Positions 43,804-52,451 of a stretch of DNA of 64,000 bases are shown here, in pieces. Under the pieces are notes generated by a model. The model worked only from the letters and a program-made list of their open reading frames with translations. It made no database searches and was not told the DNA's origin. Numbering within the stretch: position 1 is the first letter of the stretch; the number at the start of each line of letters is the position of its first letter. Origin of the DNA: Campylobacter sp. RM16189 (lineage in GTDB: Bacteria > Campylobacterota > Campylobacteria > Campylobacterales > Campylobacteraceae); assembly GCF_012978815.1 (NCBI RefSeq), contig NZ_LIWR01000008.1:1-64000 (forward strand), given 5' to 3'. The position numbers and the translations under genes are program-made.

Positions 43804-44502
43804 TTAATCCTTTATCTTAAACTCATAAGGTTTTGTTATCACGCAGTGGCTAAGTTCTTTTAGAACCTTTATCTGCATATCTTTTGTAAGTCTTTCCGCC
43901 TCATCGTTAAAAATTTTATTTTTTCCTCTAACGGCGACAACTTTTATCTCATCATTTATTATCTTAAAATCAACTTCCACGTAGAATGTCTCTTTAAGTC
44001 TAAGCATTAAAGCCTTTTTGGGATAATCCGCTCTAGGCTCTTTTAAAACTTTGAAACCTACATTTTCCTTGCAAAACCCCTCCTTGTTGATAACCTCTTT
44101 TTTCTCTATCGTAGGAGCTGCGACTTCTTTTACAGGAGCAACCTCTACGGGTTCCACTTTTGGCACCTCTACTACAGGCTCTTGCACAGGAATTTTCTTA
44201 GGGGTTTTCACGACTTTTTTTGGTTTAGGTTTTTTAATCTCTTTTGGCTTTTCTACTTTTACGATTTCAGGCTCTATCTTTACCTCTTCTACCTCAGGCT
44301 CCTTTATAGGTTCTTCTATAATGGGTTCAGGCACAATAGGCGGAGTGGGCTCTTTTGGCTCCTCTTTTACCTCTTTGACAAAATTTAATACAACCTTTGT
44401 TTGAACCTGCTCCTCTATCTTTTTTGAAAGAATTTCATCTGACTGAAGCGGTATAAATAGTATTGCTATATTTATAATCAAAGAGAGAATAAAGTAGCGC
44501 AT
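43804..44502 (-). CDS. tonB: TonB energy-transducer
   Basis: 232 aa. One N-terminal membrane anchor (MRYFILSLIINIAILFIPL), a Pro/Glu/Lys/Val-rich periplasmic spacer (about 45-150) and a C-terminal TonB domain (EPRADYPKKALMLRLKETFYVEVDFKI). Couples the proton-motive force through ExbBD to the three TonB receptors encoded upstream. Confidence 0.9.
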   Translation of the reverse strand: MRYFILSLIINIAILFIPLQSDEILSKKIEEQVQTKVVLNFVKEVKEEPKEPTPPIVPEPIIEEPIKEPEVEEVKIEPEIVKVEKPKEIKKPKPKKVVKTPKKIPVQEPVVEVPKVEPVEVAPVKEVAAPTIEKKEVINKEGFCKENVGFKVLKEPRADYPKKALMLRLKETFYVEVDFKIINDEIKVVAVRGKNKIFNDEAERLTKDMQIKVLKELSHCVITKPYEFKIKD

Positions 44503-44521
44503 AGATTTTAACCCCTTTATT

Positions 44522-45322
44522 TTACTTTATCAATAAATTATAAAGATGTTCCACTCCATCTCCTATACGAGGAGTTCCGCGAAGTAGAAGTGATGATGGA
44601 ACTGTTATGATCTTATTATTTTTGGCTGCGTTTGTCTTTGAGAGCGCAGGACTCGTCTTTAAGATATCGTTTCCATTTCCCATTCCGCCTATAATGATTA
44701 TAAAATCAGGATTTGAAGATAGTATAAACTCAGGCGAAACCACAGGTGTTGCGCCCTCTAATCCGTCAGCTATATTTACTAATCCTAGTTTTTTTAGCAT
44801 ATCTCCTGGTAGGGTCGATGAGCTAAAAGTGGTAATAGGGGTTGAAGAGAAAAATGATACGACTTTTTTGCCTTTTAATCTTGGATCTTCAAAGCTTTTA
44901 AATTTAGCTTTTATATTGTTTATTACCTCTTTCGCTTTTTCCTCTTTGCCGGTTATTTTGCCTATCTCTTCAATATTACTATAGATTCCATCGACGCTAT
45001 CGGCTTTTAGAGTAAGCGTAGGAAGATTAAATTTTTTAAGACTATCTTGCACATCTACCGAGTGAAAGCTAACTATTACAAGATCAGGTTTTAGTTCGAC
45101 TATCTTTTCTAAATTTGGCTTTGTGTACGTGCCTACGCTTTTTAGCTTTGAAGTCTTTTCTTCAGGCCAAATTTTTGACATAGAAAGAGTTGAAATAGCC
45201 GCTATTTGATCTTCTGCCTCAAGCATATATATGATCTCAACTACTGCAGGGTCAAGAACGACCAACTTTTTGGCATTTAAAAAACTTGCCAATATCGCTA
45301 AAATTAAAAACAGTTTTTTCAT
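44522..45322 (-). CDS. chuD: Periplasmic heme/iron-binding protein
   Basis: 266 aa, signal peptide MKKLFLILAILASFLNA. Class III solute-binding fold (BtuF/FhuD type): KKLVVLDPAVVEIIYML, KPDLVIVSFHSVDVQDSLKKF. Delivers heme or a chelate to ChuBC. Follows chuC by 1 nt. Confidence 0.88.
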   Translation of the reverse strand: MKKLFLILAILASFLNAKKLVVLDPAVVEIIYMLEAEDQIAAISTLSMSKIWPEEKTSKLKSVGTYTKPNLEKIVELKPDLVIVSFHSVDVQDSLKKFNLPTLTLKADSVDGIYSNIEEIGKITGKEEKAKEVINNIKAKFKSFEDPRLKGKKVVSFFSSTPITTFSSSTLPGDMLKKLGLVNIADGLEGATPVVSPEFILSSNPDFIIIIGGMGNGNDILKTSPALSKTNAAKNNKIITVPSSLLLRGTPRIGDGVEHLYNLLIK

Positions 45323-45323
45323 A

Positions 45324-46097
45324 TTAATCCTTTAATGCAATCACAAACGGATTGTCCTTATATTCGATAACATCGCAGTTTAGTCCATAAATTTCTTTTA
45401 AAATTTCCTTTGTATAAAGCTCTTTTGGACTACCTTTATATTTCACTTTACCATCTTTTAGCATCAAAACTTCGTTACAAAACAAAGATGCCAAATTTAG
45501 ATCGTGTAAAACCATTATAGATAGTAAATTTAGCTCCTTAGTAAGCTTGGTGCAGATTTTCATAATTTCTATGGCGTAGTTTAGATCAAGCGCAGATGTA
45601 GGCTCATCTAAAAGCAAAATTTTTGGTTCGCTTACAAGTGCACGTGCAAGTAAAACACGCTGAAATTCTCCTCCACTAAGAGAGTGTGCGATACGCTTTG
45701 CAAAATGAGATATGTCAAGCAACTCCATAATCTGATTGACCTTTTGTCTATCTTCCTTGCTGTATCCTGAAAATTGGCTTTTAAGGTGAGAAAATCTTCC
45801 CATAAGTAAGATGTCTTCAACCAAAAGAGGCATAGACAGAACCGATTTTTGAGGCACAAAGCCAAGTGTTTTAGCAAGCTCTTTTAAAGAGTAGTCTTTA
45901 AGCGGTTTGTCGATTATTTTTACTATTCCGCTTTTTGGAGCAAGCACTCTTAGGATGTTTTTTAAAAGAGTTGATTTACCACATCCGTTTGGCCCTAAAA
46001 TGCCTATAAATTCGCCATTTTTTGCATTTAGGCTTATGTCTTTTAATATCTCTTTGGCTCCGTAAGTAAAATTTAGATTTTCAACAATTACGCTCAT
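45324..46097 (-). CDS. chuC: Heme/iron ABC transporter ATPase
   Basis: 257 aa. Walker A GPNGCGKST, ABC signature LSGGEFQR and Walker B LLLDEPTSALD. FecE/BtuD-like ATPase that powers ChuB. Start overlaps the chuB stop by 1 nt. Confidence 0.92.
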   Translation of the reverse strand: MSVIVENLNFTYGAKEILKDISLNAKNGEFIGILGPNGCGKSTLLKNILRVLAPKSGIVKIIDKPLKDYSLKELAKTLGFVPQKSVLSMPLLVEDILLMGRFSHLKSQFSGYSKEDRQKVNQIMELLDISHFAKRIAHSLSGGEFQRVLLARALVSEPKILLLDEPTSALDLNYAIEIMKICTKLTKELNLLSIMVLHDLNLASLFCNEVLMLKDGKVKYKGSPKELYTKEILKEIYGLNCDVIEYKDNPFVIALKD

Positions 46098-47080
46098 CAG
46101 ACTATGCCCTGCCTTGATTTAATAGCTAAAAACAGAAAGAAAGGCGCTCCAAAAAACGCAGTTACAACTCCGATCGGAATTTCAACCGGATTTAGCACGC
46201 TTTTACCTATAGTATCGCAGGCTAGCAGGAAAAATCCGCCTGCAAATGCTGAAACAGGGATTAATACTACGTTGCTTGAAGTTCTTAATATCATCCTTAG
46301 AGTGTGCGGTATGATTAGCCCCACAAAACCTATCATCCCTGTAAATGCGACTGAAAAACCAACGGCTAAGGATGAGACGATAAGCAAGTATTTTTTAGTT
46401 TTTTCTACGTCCACGCCAAGGCTTTGAGCCTCTTCATCTCCACTTAAAATGACATTTAGCTCAAATCTTTTCATGTAAAAATATGTCATTGAAAGAGCAA
46501 GAGGAGCTACTATATATGCAATTCTTTCCCATGTCGCTCCGCTAAGATGCCCCATCATCCAAGCTACGATTCTAAAGCTATCTTCGCCTATTAAATATGT
46601 AGCAAATGATGTAAAAGCGCCTAAAAATGATGAAAAGGCAATACCTATTATAAGAAGGGTTGCTATTGATTTACCTCTTTTTGAGAGCTTAAATATTACC
46701 AAAGATAGCACAGCTGAGCTAAAAAATGCAAATACTCCATAGTATATGTCTGGTAGTTTTAAAAGATATGCTATAACAGCTCCAAATGTCGCACTTGCGG
46801 CTATTCCTATGATATACGGATCTGCAAGCGGGTTTAAAAACACGCTTTGAACCACGACACCCGAGCTTGCTAGTAACATACCTATTAAAATCGCCATAAC
46901 AAGTCGAGGAAGCCTAAGCTCTAACAAGATAGCTTGCTTGATTTCATCTATCTCTTTACCAAGGATTAAATTTGTAATATCATTGTAGCTTATATCAGCT
47001 CCGCCTATGCTTAGCGATATGATGCAAAGAATAATAGTGAGTATCCCAAAAAGGATACTCATCTTGTTTTTAGTAAGCAT
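46097..47080 (-). CDS. chuB: Heme/iron ABC transporter permease
   Basis: 327 aa. Nine to ten hydrophobic segments of the FecCD/BtuC type, with the typical LPRLVMAILIGMLLASSGVVVQ, NPLADPYIIGI and GLIIPHTLRMIL motifs. Inner-membrane channel partner of ChuC. Overlaps the receptor gene upstream by 11 nt. Confidence 0.92.
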   Translation of the reverse strand: MLTKNKMSILFGILTIILCIISLSIGGADISYNDITNLILGKEIDEIKQAILLELRLPRLVMAILIGMLLASSGVVVQSVFLNPLADPYIIGIAASATFGAVIAYLLKLPDIYYGVFAFFSSAVLSLVIFKLSKRGKSIATLLIIGIAFSSFLGAFTSFATYLIGEDSFRIVAWMMGHLSGATWERIAYIVAPLALSMTYFYMKRFELNVILSGDEEAQSLGVDVEKTKKYLLIVSSLAVGFSVAFTGMIGFVGLIIPHTLRMILRTSSNVVLIPVSAFAGGFFLLACDTIGKSVLNPVEIPIGVVTAFFGAPFFLFLAIKSRQGIV

Positions 47081-49055
47081 ACTTAAACTCTACGTAGTAG
47101 TTTCTTTCTGCTGCTGGAACGTATGCGTTGGCCGCTTCGCTTTGGAAGTCATTGTATTTTTCATTAAATAGATTTTTGACTCCGCCTGCAACCGAAAAGC
47201 CGTTTTTGAATTTATATTTTAATCCAAAATCAACTACTGTTTTAGCATCTATTGTCTCGTAAGCACTATTAAATTGGCTTGAGTAGTATTTAAGATCTGT
47301 TAAGATGTTGAAATTTTTAATTGGTTCATAGTTTATGCCAAATACAAATTTGCTTTTTGATACGTAAGGAACTCTTTTGCCGGCTTTTTTACCTTTTTTG
47401 ATTTTGGCATCTATGTATGAAAATGTTTGGCTTAGCTTTAGACTGTCAAATAGATTTTGTTCTGAGTAAAGTTCAAATCCTGAGCGTCTTGTCTCATCTA
47501 TATTATAAAATCTCCAAGATGTCGAGTGTCCTCCTAACATCTCGTTTACGATCTCGTCTTTTGTGGTTGTGACAAAAGCTGTGGCACTAAAGTATTGACC
47601 TAAGATAAGATCTCTTAATCCAAGCTCGTAAGTATGGAAAATTTCAGATTTTAGATCATTTAGTTTGTATTCCGGTGTTCCCCCAACACTTACTTTATCT
47701 GTTAGTTGAGTAGGCGATGGTGAGATATATCCGCGTTCAAATTTAAGGTAGACATTACCTGTATCTGAGTATTTAAAACTAGGAGTTATCTCAAATGCGT
47801 GGTTGTTCATATTTTTATCAGTATCTATACTATCAATTATTGTCATAGGCATAGGAAATCTAGGAGGCATTGCAGGCATTGTTGTTTTTGCGTATCTGTT
47901 GATATCATAGATTGCCTTTTCAAATCTATATCCGCCTGTTAGTGAAAAAGCGTCTGTAAAGTTGTGCTTTTCGAATGCATAAAGCGTATGTGTTTGCTTT
48001 TTAAGATCTACAAGAGTGTAGCTGTGTCCACCCATAAATTTTCTATCACGCTCTCTTATGCCTTTGTTTTGAAGATAGTCGTAGCCTGCTATAAATTCAC
48101 CGCTTCCGTAATCATATCTACTTTTTAAATTTACTCCTGTTTTTTTATCTGTAAAATCGCTCGTAGCTCCTCGCATGCTTATCTCTTGATAGTAAGGCAT
48201 TAAATTTAACTTAAATTTATCGCTAAGCGCTATGGCATACTCAGCGCTAATATCTATTTTTTTATGAGTTAATTGCTCTGCAGGTGTGCCAGCTTGTCTT
48301 CTGTTTTTTTCCAGTTTATCTTTAGTAATAGATTCTGTAGTATCTACTTTAGTTTTATAATAACTCGGATTAATCGCTAGTGTTTGATTGTCTGAAATTT
48401 GGTAATTTATACCAAGACTTGCGTAAAATCCTCTTTGTTTGTCGCCATCTCTATAGCCTTTTTCATCAAGTGCTTTAAAATTTCCTTTTAGGAATAAATT
48501 TTCGTTAGCCATTCCGCCTAAGCCTAAATTCAGGTCTTTATAAGAGTATGAAGCTAGCTTGGTTGAGACGTTTGCATAAAAATCTCTAGGTTTTTGTTTT
48601 GTTATTATGTTTACTACGCCACCGCTTGTTCCGTTACCGTATAAAACAGCACCGCCGCCAGGTATGATCTCGATTTGTTCGATATCTTCAATAGCTAAGA
48701 AATTTATAGGAACGAAAGCGTGCGAGCTATCAAGCATGTTTAAAGCCATGCCGTTTAGTAAAACTTTAACCGATGTATTTGCCTTATTTCCTTGGCCTCT
48801 TAAATCAATCGTTTTTCCAAAGCCAGAGTTTATAAAATTTACTCCAGGAGCTTTTTCTAATATCTCTTCTACATCTTTATATCCGCGACTTTCTATCTCT
48901 TCTGATGTGATGATATAGACATTTTTAACTTCATCTTTTAGAGGACTTTCAAATCCTGTGGCTGTGATGACTGTCTTGTCAAGCTTTGTTGGAGCCTCTG
49001 CTGCAAATAGACCTAATGCTGCAGCAATGCTAATACACGCTATCTTTCTAAACAT
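47070..49055 (-). CDS. chuA: TonB-dependent receptor 1 (ChuA-like)
   Basis: 661 aa. Signal peptide MFRKIACISIAAALGLFA. TonB box-like DKTVITATGFES, plug domain (GYKDVEEILEKAPGVNF ... IEIIPGGGAVLYG) and 22-strand barrel ending in YYVEFKYAY. Ligand is probably heme because it is in operon with chuBCD; a siderophore is possible. Start of the chuA-chuBCD part of the operon, 28 nt after exbD. Confidence 0.85.
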   Translation of the reverse strand: MFRKIACISIAAALGLFAAEAPTKLDKTVITATGFESPLKDEVKNVYIITSEEIESRGYKDVEEILEKAPGVNFINSGFGKTIDLRGQGNKANTSVKVLLNGMALNMLDSSHAFVPINFLAIEDIEQIEIIPGGGAVLYGNGTSGGVVNIITKQKPRDFYANVSTKLASYSYKDLNLGLGGMANENLFLKGNFKALDEKGYRDGDKQRGFYASLGINYQISDNQTLAINPSYYKTKVDTTESITKDKLEKNRRQAGTPAEQLTHKKIDISAEYAIALSDKFKLNLMPYYQEISMRGATSDFTDKKTGVNLKSRYDYGSGEFIAGYDYLQNKGIRERDRKFMGGHSYTLVDLKKQTHTLYAFEKHNFTDAFSLTGGYRFEKAIYDINRYAKTTMPAMPPRFPMPMTIIDSIDTDKNMNNHAFEITPSFKYSDTGNVYLKFERGYISPSPTQLTDKVSVGGTPEYKLNDLKSEIFHTYELGLRDLILGQYFSATAFVTTTKDEIVNEMLGGHSTSWRFYNIDETRRSGFELYSEQNLFDSLKLSQTFSYIDAKIKKGKKAGKRVPYVSKSKFVFGINYEPIKNFNILTDLKYYSSQFNSAYETIDAKTVVDFGLKYKFKNGFSVAGGVKNLFNEKYNDFQSEAANAYVPAAERNYYVEFKYAY

Positions 49056-49083
49056 TTTTTATTTTCTCCTTTTTTTAGTTGTG

Positions 49084-49497
49084 TTATTTTTTCTTGATGT
49101 TTAATTCAACGTTTTGCACATTTGCATCTTTTAAAACCGATATCACATCAACTACTTTTCCGTAGTTTATGGCCTCATCTGCATTTAGAGTGATATTTTT
49201 TTTATGAGCAGGGCTTAAATTTGAAATTTCATCTTTTAAAATTTCGCTATTTAATATTTTTTCAGTCTCGTTTATCTTTAGTATTAAGCCTCCGTCTATT
49301 AGATAAAATAATTGGACTACATCGTTTTCATTGTCTTCTAAATTCGATTTAGTTTCAGGAAGCGCTATATCTATATGTGCAAATTTGTTAAAAGTAGTCG
49401 TTACCATAAAAAACAAAAGCAAGACAAATATGACGTCAATCAAATTTAGCATCGAAATGCTGGCGCTTTTGTGCCTGCTACGACGGACAAACTTCAC
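49084..49497 (-). CDS. exbD: ExbD proton-channel subunit
   Basis: 137 aa if started at GTG 49497, which has AGAGGAG five nt upstream and gives the family-typical N-terminus VKFVRRSRHKSASISMLNLIDVIFVLLLFFMV. The upstream ATG 49524 would force a 47-nt overlap with exbB. One membrane helix with the essential Asp (LIDVIF) and a periplasmic domain. Works with ExbB and TonB. Confidence 0.88.
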   Translation of the reverse strand: MKFVRRSRHKSASISMLNLIDVIFVLLLFFMVTTTFNKFAHIDIALPETKSNLEDNENDVVQLFYLIDGGLILKINETEKILNSEILKDEISNLSPAHKKNITLNADEAINYGKVVDVISVLKDANVQNVELNIKKK

Positions 49498-50110
49498 AAC
49501 ATCTCCTCTCGCAGCATCTACCAAATAAGCTTATGAGCCTGTTTAAATCATTTAGTATAAAATCAATCTTTTTATTTATCATTAGATGAAAGATTAGCGA
49601 AGGAATTCCTACTATAAGTCCCGCCGCAGTCGTATAAAGCGCTTCTGATATGCCTATGGCTACAAGTGGAGCATTTACGCTTGAGCTAAGTCCTTCAAAG
49701 GCCTTTATCATACCTACAACCGTTCCTAGTAGTCCAAGCTGAGGGCTTGCGCTTGCACAAAGTCCTAATATCCAGCTTCTTCTTTCTAAATTTGCAAGCT
49801 CTACAGTAATAGCTTCTTCTATAGTATATTCAATTTGTGTTTTGTTTATGGAGTTTAAATTCTCTGTATTGTCAAGAACAAAAATAGTTGTTTTTGCTAG
49901 AGAGTTCTTGTATTTTTTACAAAATTCTCTTATTTTATCCGTATCACCTTCTAGTATGAGGTTGCCAAGCTTCATTTTAAATGAGCTTGTAGCGTCTATT
50001 TCAATAAATGTAAAATAAAAAGCCTTTTCAAGTAATACCGCAACGGCTAAAATACATAAGAAAAATATAGGCCACATAAATATGCCGCCTGTTTGTAAAT
50101 ATTCATACAT
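49478..50110 (-). CDS. exbB: ExbB proton-channel subunit
   Basis: 210 aa. MotA/TolQ/ExbB family, three membrane spans (MWPIFFLCILAVAVLLEKAF; ASPQLGLLGTVVGMIKAF; ISEALYTTAAGLIVGIPSLIFHLMI). Unusual Cys-rich C-terminus (GRCCERRCCEVCPS) where it overlaps exbD by 20 nt. First gene of the operon through the flavodoxin, behind a Fur-like box. Confidence 0.9.
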   Translation of the reverse strand: MYEYLQTGGIFMWPIFFLCILAVAVLLEKAFYFTFIEIDATSSFKMKLGNLILEGDTDKIREFCKKYKNSLAKTTIFVLDNTENLNSINKTQIEYTIEEAITVELANLERRSWILGLCASASPQLGLLGTVVGMIKAFEGLSSSVNAPLVAIGISEALYTTAAGLIVGIPSLIFHLMINKKIDFILNDLNRLISLFGRCCERRCCEVCPS

Positions 50111-50176
50111 GCGTTTCCTCTTTTATTATGTGCTTATTAAATCCAAGTGATGATTGTAGCATTATTTTAATTAAGC

Positions 50177-50192
50177 GATAATTAAAATCAAT
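50177..50192 (-). promoter_or_regulatory. Fur-like box upstream of exbB (GATAATTAAAATCAAT)
   Basis: Same 16-mer as at 52380 and 54582; on the minus strand it reads ATTGATTTTAATTATC, close to the Campylobacter Fur consensus TTGATAATNATTATCA. It is 67 nt before the exbB start. Confidence 0.6.
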
Positions 50193-50213
50193 ATGTTATA
50201 GATATATAGTAAA

Positions 50214-50242
50214 ATTTAAGCGAGCTTGCCTTGCTCGCTTAA
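50214..50242 (-). terminator. Terminator of TonB receptor 2
   Basis: TTAAGCGAGC / GCTCGCTTAA stem (50216-50225 / 50233-50242) with a T-run on the minus strand. Confidence 0.8.
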
Positions 50243-50246
50243 TTCG

Positions 50247-52214
50247 TTAGTAGTTGTATTTAAATTCTACGTAGTAATTTCGCTCCGGAGCAGGGTCGTA
50301 AGAGTTGTTTTGTTTGCTTTGAGTATAATTATATTTTTCATTAAATAAATTTTTTATACCCGCAGACACTAAAATTCCCTTTGTAAATTTATAGCTTAAA
50401 CCCACGTCAACAATTTTTCTACTGTCTATCTTGTCATAGTTTGCATCAAGGGAGCTTGATAGATATTTAAAGTCGGTTGAAAAATTTAAGTTTTTAATAG
50501 GCTCATACTCAGCCCCTATTACAAATTTGCTTCTTTCCACTAAAGGAACTTTGCGTCCTGAATTTTTGCCTGTTTTAATCTTTGCATTTACATACGAAAA
50601 GCTCTCTTTTAGCTTAAATTTTCCAAATTCTTGCTCTGAATAAATTTCGGTTCCATATCTTCTGGTCTTGTCTATATTTTTAAAATTCCATCCGTCGCTA
50701 ACGTTTCTTCCAAGAGAAACTGTTAAAATTTCATCTTTAGTATCGGTTAAAAAAAGAGTCGCGCTAAAGAAATTTCCAAATACAAGATCTTTAAGTCCAA
50801 GCTCATACCCATGATATGTTTCTGATTTAAGATTGTTTAAGACATAAGGTCCGTTTGGACCAAGCTTATCTATAAGTTGATTTGGTCCCGGAGATATATA
50901 TCCGCGCTCAAATTTAAAATAAATACTTCCGCTATCTGAATATTTAAAATTCGGCGTTATCTCATAGGCGTAGTTGTTTTTATCGTCTCCTACTTTTAAG
51001 TAGTCTTTTGTATTTATAGTTCTACCGCCCCTACTCATAGCTACACTAACATCTCTTATTACATCATAATCCGCTCTTTCAAACCTCGCTCCTGCGCTTA
51101 GAGAAAAGATGTCGGTGAAGTTATGTTTCTCAAGCAGATATAAAGAGTGGGTTTGCTTTTGCATATCAAATACGGTAAGTTGATTTCTTGAAAACATAGG
51201 CGTTTTAACATTGACGTTTATCATCCTGTAGCCTTCGTTGTTTAAGTAATCATAACCTGTTATAAGTTCGCCGCTACTGTAGTTATATCTTGTTTTTACG
51301 TTTGCTCCGGTTTTTTTATCTTTCATATGAAAACCGTCTTGAAGAATTTTCACGTCTTGATAATAAGGCATGATGTGCATATCGAATTTATCATTAAATC
51401 TAATCGCATAGTCTGCGTCAAAATTTAGTCTTTTGCTTGTGGTTAGGGTTGGTTCTCCGCCCGCTTGTCGCCTGTTTATAGCCATCTCTTCTGCGGATAA
51501 AGTCGGCACTCCGTAAGTTTTGGCCTTAAAATAGCTTGGGTTAAAAACTATGCTTTGATTATCTGCAATTTTGTAATTTAATCCAAAAGAGGCGTAGTGA
51601 CCTTTGTTTTTCTCGTCGTATCTATAGCCCTTTTCATCAAACGCCTTGGCGGTAGCTTTTAAAAATAGATCTTGCGTTACGTTCCCGCCAACGCCTAAAT
51701 TTAGATCTTTGTATGAGTATGAGGCTATTTTGGTAGATATGTTTGCGTATGGTTTTACGGCTTTTTGTTTTGTTATGATATTGATAACTCCTCCGCTGGT
51801 TCCGCTTCCGTATAGCACGGCTCCACCGCCCGGTACGATTTCGATTTGTTCGATATCTTCTATCGGAACGAGATCTATAGGTATAGTCGTAGGGGTAGTA
51901 TCTATCATATTCATCGCAACACCGTTTAAAAGCACCTTAACAGATGTGTTTGCTTTGCTTCCTTGACCTCTAAGATCTACAGTTTTGCCGTTGAAGCTAA
52001 CTCCGGGAGCTTTTTCTAAAATTTCTTTTAAATTTTTATAGCCTCTGTTTTCTATCTCTTGGGAGGTTATTATCGATACGTTTCTTACCTCATCCTTTAA
52101 AGGACTCTCAAAGCCAGTAGCCGTGATAACCGTCTTATCAAGTCTTGTATTTGCATCAGAGCCGTAAAGAGCGGCTACCGCGATAATACTAATGGTTGTG
52201 ATTTTTTTAAACAC
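50247..52214 (-). CDS. TonB-dependent receptor 2
   Basis: 655 aa, paralog of receptor 1. Signal peptide MFKKITTISIIAVAALYG, TonB box DKTVITATGFES, plug with PGVSFNGKTVDLRG, barrel ending YYVEFKYNY. Its own Fur-like box and terminator make it a separate unit. Ligand unknown (iron complex or heme). The last ~45 nt of the coding end nearly match receptor 3, a possible recombination track. Confidence 0.85.
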   Translation of the reverse strand: MFKKITTISIIAVAALYGSDANTRLDKTVITATGFESPLKDEVRNVSIITSQEIENRGYKNLKEILEKAPGVSFNGKTVDLRGQGSKANTSVKVLLNGVAMNMIDTTPTTIPIDLVPIEDIEQIEIVPGGGAVLYGSGTSGGVINIITKQKAVKPYANISTKIASYSYKDLNLGVGGNVTQDLFLKATAKAFDEKGYRYDEKNKGHYASFGLNYKIADNQSIVFNPSYFKAKTYGVPTLSAEEMAINRRQAGGEPTLTTSKRLNFDADYAIRFNDKFDMHIMPYYQDVKILQDGFHMKDKKTGANVKTRYNYSSGELITGYDYLNNEGYRMINVNVKTPMFSRNQLTVFDMQKQTHSLYLLEKHNFTDIFSLSAGARFERADYDVIRDVSVAMSRGGRTINTKDYLKVGDDKNNYAYEITPNFKYSDSGSIYFKFERGYISPGPNQLIDKLGPNGPYVLNNLKSETYHGYELGLKDLVFGNFFSATLFLTDTKDEILTVSLGRNVSDGWNFKNIDKTRRYGTEIYSEQEFGKFKLKESFSYVNAKIKTGKNSGRKVPLVERSKFVIGAEYEPIKNLNFSTDFKYLSSSLDANYDKIDSRKIVDVGLSYKFTKGILVSAGIKNLFNEKYNYTQSKQNNSYDPAPERNYYVEFKYNY

Positions 52215-52379
52215 CTTTCTCTCCTTGTCTATTTTGAACTGGTTTTATCTGCTCTTATTTTTATATATTTAATACCGCGCAAGATATGTTAAATACACGC
52301 TTTATAGTTGCGGTTTTGTTGTCTTAAATTGTTTTTTATGAAATTTACGGAAAAAATTGTATCATCAAATTTATTAATA

Positions 52380-52395
52380 GATAATTAAAATCAAT
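52380..52395 (-). promoter_or_regulatory. Fur-like box upstream of receptor 2
   Basis: GATAATTAAAATCAAT, 166 nt before the start at 52214; identical to the boxes at 50177 and 54582. Confidence 0.55.
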
Positions 52396-52419
52396 ATTTT
52401 AATTATTTTATAAAGAGAG

Positions 52420-52447
52420 TTTAGGCGAGCCGGTTTACTCGCCTAAA
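52420..52447 (-). terminator. Terminator of TonB receptor 3
   Basis: TTTAGGCGAG / CTCGCCTAAA stem (52420-52429 / 52438-52447). Confidence 0.78.
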
Positions 52448-52451
52448 TTTA

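Noticed and set aside
44051..44404. Long Gly/Ser/Phe-rich plus-strand frame opposite tonB
   Set aside because: Antisense of the Pro/Glu-rich TonB spacer; low complexity and no start signals.
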